A stretch of 38,283 nt of DNA. Origin: Elainella saxicola E1. GTDB taxonomy: Bacteria; Cyanobacteriota; Cyanobacteriia; Elainellales; Elainellaceae. Positions 24,986 through 32,443 of this stretch are shown here, in pieces; within the stretch, counting starts at the first letter, position 1, and each line of letters opens with the position of its first letter. Where the stretch lies: the NCBI GenBank assembly GCA_002796835.1, contig LUGL01000003.1, positions 101,411-139,693 of the forward strand, read 5' to 3'. The notes beneath the pieces were generated by a model that was not told where the DNA came from, ran no database searches, and saw only the letters and a list, made by a program, of their open reading frames with translations. The position numbers were made by a program, and so were the translations under genes.

Positions 24986-25975
24986 ATGCTGAAACTTCGC
25001 GCAATTATAATCATGACGCTATATGCCATTTTTGCGGCATTCGTCAGCTTTTGGATGGCAAAACAGTCCTATTCCTGGTTTCCGCCAGAAGCAGCAGCAG
25101 AATCGAAACTCGTTGACGATCTGTTTAGCCTCTTCACTGGATTAGGCACCTTCATTTACTTAGGAGTCATGGGACCCTTTGTCTACTCCCTAATTTTTCA
25201 CCGAGTCGGTCGGTATGACATGAGTGATGGTCCGCCGATCGAAGGAAATACCTGGCTGGAGGTTGTCTGGACTGCAACGCCTTTAATCCTGGCGCTGACA
25301 TTAGCAACGGTGAGCTATCAAACCTACGAAAAAATGGCCATTCGGGGTCCGATGGAGCTGGTACATTTGCATGTGCCGCAAGTCATGGAGTCTGCTTACG
25401 CTGAGCCCTTTGACAGCACCCCTCAACAGGAAATCCAGAACGCCGTAGAAACAGCGCCGATCGAGCAGATTGACGTGACTGCTAAACAGTGGGCCTGGGT
25501 TTTTCATTATCCAGAGCAGGATATTACCAGCACCGAACTGCATTTGCCGGTCGATCGCCGGATTCGCTTCACTTTGCGATCGGAGGATGTGCTGCATGGA
25601 TTTTATATTCCAGCCTTTCGCTTAGATCAATATGTGGTGCCCAATAAGGCAATTGATTTTGAGCTGACTCCAATCAAAACAGGTATTTATCGCTTACGAG
25701 ATTCAATGTATAGCGGCACTTACTTTGCGGCAAATCAAACCGATGTCGTGGTGCAATCACCCAGTGACTACCAACAATGGCTCGCTGATGCAGCGGCTCA
25801 AACGCCTGGTCCCGCTTTTAACCAGGCAGCCTACGAGTACAGTCAGACGGCAAGACCGGGGTCAGGTGCGACCAAAGATAACGTTGCCGTGCATGGTTGG
25901 GCTACTATTCCGCCAGCACCGCCACCCCTCGTGAATTATGCGCCAAAGCATGAACCGAAAAGCCCACCCGTCTGA
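24986..25975 (+). CDS. ctaC: Cytochrome oxidase subunit II, CuA-less (ARTO type)
   Basis: 329 residues. Two N-terminal helices (residues 5-25 and 55-72, plus the TPLILALTLATVS helix) precede a periplasmic cupredoxin domain, with KQWAWVFHYPEQ and DVLHGFYIPAFRLDQYVVPN. CuA normally needs H...C-x-E-x-C-x3-H-x2-M. Here H204 remains, but the two cysteines are D239 and S243, Glu is M241, His is F247 and Met is N250. This loss is the hallmark of subunit II of the cyanobacterial alternative respiratory terminal oxidase, which cannot take electrons from cytochrome c by the usual CuA route. Quinol or another donor has been proposed for such enzymes. A Pro-rich tail ends the protein. Operon with ctaD. 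Confidence 0.92.
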   Translation: MLKLRAIIIMTLYAIFAAFVSFWMAKQSYSWFPPEAAAESKLVDDLFSLFTGLGTFIYLGVMGPFVYSLIFHRVGRYDMSDGPPIEGNTWLEVVWTATPLILALTLATVSYQTYEKMAIRGPMELVHLHVPQVMESAYAEPFDSTPQQEIQNAVETAPIEQIDVTAKQWAWVFHYPEQDITSTELHLPVDRRIRFTLRSEDVLHGFYIPAFRLDQYVVPNKAIDFELTPIKTGIYRLRDSMYSGTYFAANQTDVVVQSPSDYQQWLADAAAQTPGPAFNQAAYEYSQTARPGSGATKDNVAVHGWATIPPAPPPLVNYAPKHEPKSPPV

Positions 25976-26026
25976 TGCTGTCATCTCATTTAGCCATCGC
26001 AGAATTCATTAAGGACTGAGCAGGTT

Positions 26027-27709
26027 ATGACCCATATTTCGATCGAACCTTCAGAACTCGTCCGTGGTCAGCCATACCCAGGCGCACCTGACAACTGGAA
26101 ACGATTTTTCACCTTCAGCGTTGATCACAAAGTCATCGGCATTCAATATATCGTCACCTCCTTTATTTTCTTCCTGGTGGGCGGATTGTTTGCCATGATT
26201 ATCCGGGGTGAACTGATTACGCCTGAGGCGGATCTGGTCGATCGCACGGTCTATAATGCTCTATTCACCATGCATGGCTCGATCATGCTATTTTTCTGGA
26301 CCTTCCCTGTTCTGGTCGGGCTGAGCAACTACCTGGTGCCGCTGATGATCGGGGCGAGAGATATGGCATTTCCCCGGCTCAATGCGGTCTCTTTCTGGAT
26401 GATCCCGATCGCAGGAGTGCTGATGATGGCAAGTTTCCTGATTCCGGGTGGGCCGTCGCAGTCAGGATGGTGGGCTTATCCGCCAGTCAGTTTACAAAAT
26501 CCTACCGGCAATCTGATCAACGGTCAGGTGCTCTGGATTCTGGCGGTTGCAATTTCAGGCGTGTCCTCAATTATGGGAGCCGTGAATTTTGTCACCACCA
26601 TTTTCAAACTGCGGGCACCGGGGATGACCTGGTTTAGAACGCCTGCATTTGTTTGGGCGGTGCTGGGCGCGCAATTAATTCAGCTGTATGGACTGCCAGC
26701 CCTGACCGGTGGAGCCATTATGCTGCTGCTAGATTTGACGATCGGCACGAGTTTCTTTACGCCTGAACGGGGCGGAGATCCCATTGTTTACCAGCATTTT
26801 TTCTGGTTCTATTCTCATCCTGCCGTTTATGTGATGGTGCTACCTGCATTCGGCATCTTTTCAGAGGTGCTGCCTGTGCATGCCCGTAAACCACTTTTTG
26901 GCTATCGCGTGATTGCAGTCTCGTCGATCCTGATTACGGTCATTAGCAGTGTCGTATGGGTGCATCATATGTTCGCCAGCGCCACGCCACCCTGGATGCG
27001 CATGTTTTTTATGGTGACCACAATGCTGGTAGCCATTCCCTCTGGGATTAAGGTATTTGGCTGGGTGGCAACCGTTTGGGGTGGCAAAATTCGGTTTACA
27101 ACCCCGATGCTGTTTGCTCTGGGTGGCATTAGCAATTGGTTGTTTGCAGGCATTACAGGCATATTTCTTGGTTCAGTTCCGATCGATCTGCATGTTCACA
27201 ATACCTACTTTGTCGTTGGTCATTTTCACTATGTGCTCTATGGTGCGATCGTCATGGCCATTTATGCGGCCATTTATCACTGGTTTCCCAAAATGACGGG
27301 ACGCATGTTTTATGAGGGTTTGGGCAAACTCCATTTCGTTCTCACCTATCTCGGCACTGCGCTGATCTTTTTACCCATGCATCCTCTGGGCCTGATGGGA
27401 ATGCCGCGTCGGGTTGCCTCCTATGATCCAGAATTCGCTTACTGGAACGTCGTTGCCAGTCTGGGTGGTTTCTTGCTGGGGTTATCGACGCTGCCGTTTA
27501 TTCTTAACATCGTCAGTTCCTGGATTCGGGGTGAACCCGCAGGCAACAATCCCTGGAGAGCGATCGGGTTAGAATGGCTGGTCACATCCCCGCCTCCAAC
27601 AGAAAACTTTGAAGAAATTCCGACGGTGATTTCTCCGCCTTACCGCTACGGCACAGGTGAGCCTTTGATTGCAACTCATACGCAATTAGAAATCAACCAG
27701 GCTCAGTAA
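26027..27709 (+). CDS. ctaD: Haem-copper oxidase subunit I (ARTO catalytic subunit, A2-type)
   Basis: 560 residues, twelve helices. The low-spin haem ligand is in FTMHGSIMLFFW. The CuB histidine and cross-linked tyrosine are in FWFYSHPAVYVMVLPAFG, the other CuB histidines in VWVHHMFA, and the high-spin haem ligand in VVGHFHYV. YSHPAVY instead of HPEVY shows the A2 subfamily, in which the D-channel glutamate is replaced by the Y-S pair. The enzyme reduces O2 to water and pumps protons, in the cytoplasmic or thylakoid membrane. Partner subunit II (51 bp upstream) lacks CuA. No subunit III gene follows: the next gene is convergent after 17 bp. Confidence 0.95.
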   Translation: MTHISIEPSELVRGQPYPGAPDNWKRFFTFSVDHKVIGIQYIVTSFIFFLVGGLFAMIIRGELITPEADLVDRTVYNALFTMHGSIMLFFWTFPVLVGLSNYLVPLMIGARDMAFPRLNAVSFWMIPIAGVLMMASFLIPGGPSQSGWWAYPPVSLQNPTGNLINGQVLWILAVAISGVSSIMGAVNFVTTIFKLRAPGMTWFRTPAFVWAVLGAQLIQLYGLPALTGGAIMLLLDLTIGTSFFTPERGGDPIVYQHFFWFYSHPAVYVMVLPAFGIFSEVLPVHARKPLFGYRVIAVSSILITVISSVVWVHHMFASATPPWMRMFFMVTTMLVAIPSGIKVFGWVATVWGGKIRFTTPMLFALGGISNWLFAGITGIFLGSVPIDLHVHNTYFVVGHFHYVLYGAIVMAIYAAIYHWFPKMTGRMFYEGLGKLHFVLTYLGTALIFLPMHPLGLMGMPRRVASYDPEFAYWNVVASLGGFLLGLSTLPFILNIVSSWIRGEPAGNNPWRAIGLEWLVTSPPPTENFEEIPTVISPPYRYGTGEPLIATHTQLEINQAQ

Positions 27710-27737
27710 CCTCAAGCAGGTTGCATTTATTGAGGTT
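27708..27737. terminator. Inverted repeat between convergent ctaD and BY-kinase genes
   Basis: AACCTCAA (27708-27715) pairs perfectly with TTGAGGTT (27730-27737), loop 14 nt. It overlaps both stop codons and may end both transcripts. The T-run is weak on both sides. Confidence 0.45.
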
Positions 27738-29877
27738 GATAATAGGAGGTGTAGGACGTCGGCAACTTCTCTGGGGAGTCGTTGACTACCACCCCTAGCA
27801 ACGGCAGGGAAGATAGGCTGGTGTCTTCCATCATTTGCTCCAACAGAGCACGTTTGGTATGGTTCAAGCGAGCAACCAGCAGCAAACTGTCCATTTGAGA
27901 AGCCAGCAAGTAGGTATCAGCAAAACCTAAAATAGGCGGCGCATCATAAATTACCAAATCAAAATTGATCTGGCTTTTCTCAATGAGTTGCTGCATGGAG
28001 GCAGAAGAGAGAATGCGAGTTGGATCGGGTGGGATGTCCCCTGCTGTCATAAAAAATAAATTAGGCTCCCAAGCAACCTGCTGCAAAGCCTGATCAAAAT
28101 CGGCAGTACCAGAAACGACATTCGTTAATCCCACTTGATTGGCAAGCTGTAACCGATGATGCAGGCTGGGACGACGCAAATCTGCATCTACCAACAGAAC
28201 CCGTTGACCCATTGCTGCAGCAACTTGCGCTAAATATAATGCGATCGTTGTTTTCCCACTAGCAGGAATTGCTGAACTAATCGCCAATGTAGAAATTGGC
28301 GCATCCGGACTCATCAACCGAATGTTGACATAGAGGGATCGAAACGCTTCTAGAAAAATCGAGGGAAGATCTTGATGTAAATCAGGTCGGGTTGCCAGTT
28401 GACCTTTGGAATTGATGAAAGGAATGGAAATTCGTTTAAGAGGATGGTCATTATTGTCTAGCTGATGGTTGGTCGGGATAATCCCCAATACCGGCAGTTT
28501 TGTAGTTTCTTTGACTTCCTTAGAAGTGTGCACTAGACTACTTAATCGATCGATCGCTAAAGCAGCACCTGTACCCAGCAGCAGTCCTAGAATTGTTCCC
28601 AATGCTAACGTGCGTTTAAGGTTTGACGAACTGGGAATTGGATCATTCGGAGCAGTCAGGAGCCGCCAGGGAACTTGTCGCTGAGCTGCATCAATCCGCA
28701 ATCCTTCACGCTTTTCCAAAAACTGGCTTAAATTATTGGTCGCGATCTCTAACCCTTGCTGAATTTCGCTGTACTCGCGGGTGATCACCGACAGTTGCTT
28801 CATTTGCTGATTGATAGCTGCGATCGAAGCAATTAATGATTGACTCCGATTCTGCAATTCTTGGATTTGACTAGAAACCTGTTGCTCTACCCGTAGCCCT
28901 TCACGCTGCAGTAAGGGAACTAGGTTACGGCGCTGTTCCTGTAGCACACTTAACTCTGGACTGCCATCTAAATAGAGCGTAGAATCTTCAGCCAGTTTAC
29001 TATCAATTTCCAGGAGTTGGTCCAGAAGTCTCTGATATCGTGGGCTGTCAACCAACGGGGAACTTGCTGCCAACTCAGACTTTTGGGCAAGTGCTGTCCT
29101 TAATGCTTGATAAACTAATTGCTTCTCACTCAACTCGGTTTGAGTTTTGAGGAGTTCAGTTGTCAAACTACCCCGCTGTTCGGAGAGCAGTTTAGCTTGG
29201 CTCTCTGGGTCAATGAGATTGTACCGTTGCCGTAACTCCTGAAGTCCTTCTTGTTGTTCGGAAACCTGAGATTGTAATTTAGGTAGCTGCGTTTCTACAA
29301 AATTCAGCCCCTGGTTGATATCTTTTTGGCGATCTTCCAGACTGTAGCTTAAGTAAGTCTTCGATAACACATCCAGCGCCAGCTTAACGAACCTTGGATC
29401 GGGATGACTATAGGAGACTCTTAAAATGTTCTTGTTATCAACCTGAATATTTACTCCCTGCACAAATTCTCCAAAACCGAGCTGAGGATAATGTGCCTTC
29501 ATCTCAGTAAAGGCTGGCGTTAAGACGCTTGGGCTGAGTAAGACTCGTATCTTCGTAGCATCTAGCGTAGGTGCCACGTCTTGTTGCTGACGACTACTCA
29601 AGGTATCCGGCAAGGTTGAAAGCACCTCAGTTTCAACCGTGACTGACTCCGTTAGGATCTCGAATCCAGCACTATAAATTGGGGTAGCCGTCTTCGCTTT
29701 ATAAGCAGCAGCAGCAATGACAATCGTTGTGATGCCTGCGATCAAAGGTAATCGCCGTCGCAGAGCTCCCACGACCTTTCCGAGTTCTAATCCTCCCTCA
29801 CTATCTTTTGAGAATGGCTCTCTAGGGAAAGGGATGAGTGATTTAGATGCTGATTCTTGCAAGTTTTGTACTGCCAC
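27727..29877 (-). CDS. Wzc-like polysaccharide co-polymerase with BY-kinase domain
   Basis: 716 residues from a GTG at 29877, preceded by AGAGGA 9 nt upstream. The Wzz domain has TM1 at about 43-60, a long periplasmic coiled coil (about 180-390, Gln/Leu rich) and TM2 near 430-450. The cytosolic kinase has Walker A SAIPASGKTT (K542), Walker A' LLVDADLRRP and Walker B VIYDAPP. BY-kinases autophosphorylate a C-terminal tyrosine cluster; here the tail is short, TSYTSYYQPQ, with three tyrosines. The protein controls chain length and export of an exopolysaccharide or capsule in a complex with the outer-membrane Wza. Its partner gene lies 18 bp upstream, so the pair is an operon. Confidence 0.93.
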   Translation of the reverse strand: MAVQNLQESASKSLIPFPREPFSKDSEGGLELGKVVGALRRRLPLIAGITTIVIAAAAYKAKTATPIYSAGFEILTESVTVETEVLSTLPDTLSSRQQQDVAPTLDATKIRVLLSPSVLTPAFTEMKAHYPQLGFGEFVQGVNIQVDNKNILRVSYSHPDPRFVKLALDVLSKTYLSYSLEDRQKDINQGLNFVETQLPKLQSQVSEQQEGLQELRQRYNLIDPESQAKLLSEQRGSLTTELLKTQTELSEKQLVYQALRTALAQKSELAASSPLVDSPRYQRLLDQLLEIDSKLAEDSTLYLDGSPELSVLQEQRRNLVPLLQREGLRVEQQVSSQIQELQNRSQSLIASIAAINQQMKQLSVITREYSEIQQGLEIATNNLSQFLEKREGLRIDAAQRQVPWRLLTAPNDPIPSSSNLKRTLALGTILGLLLGTGAALAIDRLSSLVHTSKEVKETTKLPVLGIIPTNHQLDNNDHPLKRISIPFINSKGQLATRPDLHQDLPSIFLEAFRSLYVNIRLMSPDAPISTLAISSAIPASGKTTIALYLAQVAAAMGQRVLLVDADLRRPSLHHRLQLANQVGLTNVVSGTADFDQALQQVAWEPNLFFMTAGDIPPDPTRILSSASMQQLIEKSQINFDLVIYDAPPILGFADTYLLASQMDSLLLVARLNHTKRALLEQMMEDTSLSSLPLLGVVVNDSPEKLPTSYTSYYQPQ

Positions 29878-29895
29878 TTTAAAGCATCCTCTTGA

Positions 29896-31326
29896 TTAAA
29901 ATAACCGGAAGAAATTCAATGGAAGACTAAATAAGGTGAAGAAACGACCGATCGGATCGGAAGCAGTTTGTAAGGCATCTGTAATACTAGCCAAACCAGA
30001 GCGCTTTATAATGACGACATCATTATTTCGCAGAGCTGGGTTGGCTTGATCGTCTGTTCCTTGAGCAAAATTGACATCAATTTGCTGTCGAGTAACTGTC
30101 CCGTTGGGATTGAGCCGCACCAACTCAACAGAACGATTGGCTCGATTATTAAATCCTCCAGCCGTGAGAATTGCCTGATTGAGCGGAGTGTTAGGAGGGA
30201 TCCTAATCGAACCGGGTTGAACAACTTCTCCAACCACATTCACTTGGATTGTATCTGGAGAGAAACTAGCAGATGCAATTTCCGCCGCCTCGCTTGGTTC
30301 GATCGCTGTTGCAATCGGCACAACGACCGTATCTCCATCTTGGAGAATAATGTCCTGACTCAAATCTCCGGATTGCAGCAAATCCCACAGATTGACGTTG
30401 ATGGCTTGCTCTGTGCCACTCCGGGTGTTGCGACGAATTTGAATTTCCCGAATGTTAGCAGTGGGTGTAATTCCGCCTGCCACTTGGATCGCTCGAGTCA
30501 CTGTTGGCGCAGTAGCTGACATGTTCGCCCCACCAGGCACCCCTGCTTCTGCAGTCCGAGCAGTTCCTGTAACTGTATAGGGACCGGGCCGAAAGACTTC
30601 TCCAACCACTGCTATGTTTAAAGGCGTCGTTTCATCAGCTGCAAAGCTAGCGGCTGCCAATTGGCTAGATTCAGCTAAATTGACCTCAGTTGCAGTTGGC
30701 ACAAATATCGAGTCGCCATCTCTTAGAGTGATATTATATTTTATATCTCCGGTCTGAAGAAACTGCCACAGATTCACCAGGATTAATTCTTCTGCCCCAG
30801 ATGCTTGCAAGCGTCGAATTTCCACATGGCGTAGATCAGCAGATTGGCGAATTCCACCGGCTGATTCTAGGATTTGGGCAACGGTTGGAATTCCAGCTTC
30901 ATTTTGATTGAGCGTATAGAATCCAGGGTGCTTCACTTCTCCCGCCACGCCAACATTGACAGGACGTGCAGAAAGTAAGGTAATCGTAACAATTGGCCGC
31001 CTGAGAATGCGAGCATACTGCTGGGAAACTGCTGCCGCTGCTTGTTCCAAAGTCATACCTTTAACGGAGACACTGCCCACAACGGGTAAATTAAGGGTGC
31101 CATCCACTAAAACTGTGTTCTCGCCGCTGTACTGATCTATTCGGAAAACAGTAATTTTGACTCGATCGCCCGCACCCAAAGTATAGGCATTTTCAAAACC
31201 TGTTGGCTCATTCAGAGTAGATTGAACTTGAGCAGGATTGCTCGCCAACGCCAAGTCTGGATACAGTAAAGACCCAACGCATCCAACCCCAAAAACAAGC
31301 GATGTCGCCAATATACGCATACGCAT
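29896..31326 (-). CDS. Wza-like polysaccharide export protein with three SLBB repeats
   Basis: 476 residues from the ATG at 31326; the frame extends to a TTG at 31395, which would put 23 extra residues before the signal peptide. The signal peptide core (ILATSLVFGVGCVGSLLY) ends at ALAS. A Poly_export domain follows (LGAGDRVKITVFRIDQYSGE). Three SLBB units start near NVGVAGEVKHPGFYTL, NIAVVGEVFRPGPYTV and QVNVVGEVVQPGSIRI. No lipobox cysteine is at the cleavage site, so it may not be a lipoprotein. Wza homologues form the outer-membrane channel for polysaccharide. No polymerase, flippase or glycosyltransferase of the system is adjacent. Confidence 0.92.
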   Translation of the reverse strand: MRMRILATSLVFGVGCVGSLLYPDLALASNPAQVQSTLNEPTGFENAYTLGAGDRVKITVFRIDQYSGENTVLVDGTLNLPVVGSVSVKGMTLEQAAAAVSQQYARILRRPIVTITLLSARPVNVGVAGEVKHPGFYTLNQNEAGIPTVAQILESAGGIRQSADLRHVEIRRLQASGAEELILVNLWQFLQTGDIKYNITLRDGDSIFVPTATEVNLAESSQLAAASFAADETTPLNIAVVGEVFRPGPYTVTGTARTAEAGVPGGANMSATAPTVTRAIQVAGGITPTANIREIQIRRNTRSGTEQAINVNLWDLLQSGDLSQDIILQDGDTVVVPIATAIEPSEAAEIASASFSPDTIQVNVVGEVVQPGSIRIPPNTPLNQAILTAGGFNNRANRSVELVRLNPNGTVTRQQIDVNFAQGTDDQANPALRNNDVVIIKRSGLASITDALQTASDPIGRFFTLFSLPLNFFRLF

Positions 31327-32443
31327 AAGCCAACTAGTGTAAATCCTGGAACGTCCTAGCCGATACTTTTCTGGCGATCGTAATAACTTCTCCAATCATA
31401 GGTCGATGAAAGAACTCAGTCGCAGACACATTAGCTAGTTTACGTAAAATTCATCTTAATCTAATTTAGCAATCACACTCTCTTGCCCCCATTCTCTATA
31501 TCAGCCTAGAAAGATTACCTATTTTCAACTCACATTTCGGCCCCCTTCAATGTCTCTTCTATAAAGGTATATAGGAATATATTTCTAAAGAGGGGTAAGA
31601 TTGTCAGAGTTTTTTGCCGACAAGCTCCTGTATTGAGTGCGGCATCCCGAAAAGATAATATTTTATACATTATCTCAAACATGATTTCAATCAGTATTCT
31701 TACCTCCCTTACTGCTAAACCTCAAGATTTACACAGCTTGAAAAAGCTTGTTGCCACACTTTTACCTGTAAAGCAACCCATACTTGGTATACAATAGTAC
31801 GAATGAATTAAATCAAACTCTGTTATACTGTGTATCATTAGTCAAACTGAACTTTTTCTTGAGACTACCGAAATAAGCTTAGCGGGTATTCTGACCATCT
31901 TCAGCAGTCTCAATAGATCCCTGGAAATCCTTCTCCCTTGAAAGAGGATCTTCGAACCATTGAGATGCAAGGGGATCTAAGCCTGTCTTAGGAATAGAGT
32001 TGTGGAGGAAGGTAACTCAACAAGATCAACCCATTCGAAGCAGACAAAGGCTTTTTGCTAGATTAGCACGCTACTTTCTACCCGAAGTTACGTTTGTATT
32101 AAACTTTGGTTTCATCTTGGAGATCCAAATGATATTCTATACTGCTTTCAATCCGGTTTCAGCCTTTCAACTGTCCAGTCAGGATTGTCTTTCAGCTAAT
32201 TACCGTGGTTAATGCATCTTCATTTTCACAGTATCTTCGCTTTCCCCGTGTTTACGAGACTTACTTTGAGTCGTATGCTTTAATTGAGAAGCCTACAATC
32301 TTGCCGTTTCGAGTCGTTACTTTCGCAGTTTAGATAACTTTGTAGATTGATTCTTTAAAACCGACTGAGTTTGGTTGGCACAATCTCGATTGAAGTTTTA
32401 TTCGATTAACGTTGTTTCCTGAGTTGTCCTGTATCATAACATC
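31327..32443. other. About 1.1 kb without a credible gene
   Basis: AT-rich DNA holding the promoter side of the export operon and the leader of the NACHT gene. Seen in it: AGCTT-GAAA-AAGCT near 31737; an extended -10-like TGTTATACT (31821-31829); a long hairpin at 31914-31979; and a purine-rich GGAGGAAGG at 32004-32012 not followed by a convincing coding frame. The 70-codon frame at 32000-32212 begins with TTG and has no protein-like pattern. No repeat array or mobile element was seen. Confidence 0.5.
31914..31979 (+). ncRNA. Candidate structured RNA element upstream of the NACHT gene
   Basis: TAGATCCCT (31914-31922) pairs with GGGGATCTA (31971-31979): nine pairs with one G-T, closing a 48-nt interior that contains smaller complementary pieces (CCT/AGG). 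It lies about 85 nt downstream of an extended -10-like sequence on the plus strand. No known RNA family was recognised. Confidence 0.25.

Noticed and set aside
27727-31326. Possible complete Wzx/Wzy exopolysaccharide cluster including the GT39/GT4 pair
   Set aside because: The glycosyltransferases are 14 kb away behind unrelated operons, and no polymerase, flippase or initiating transferase is present; only the Wzc-Wza pair is supported.
32000-32212. 70-codon frame after GGAGGAAGG
   Set aside because: TTG start, the purine-rich tract lies after the start rather than before it, and the protein has no domain-like pattern.
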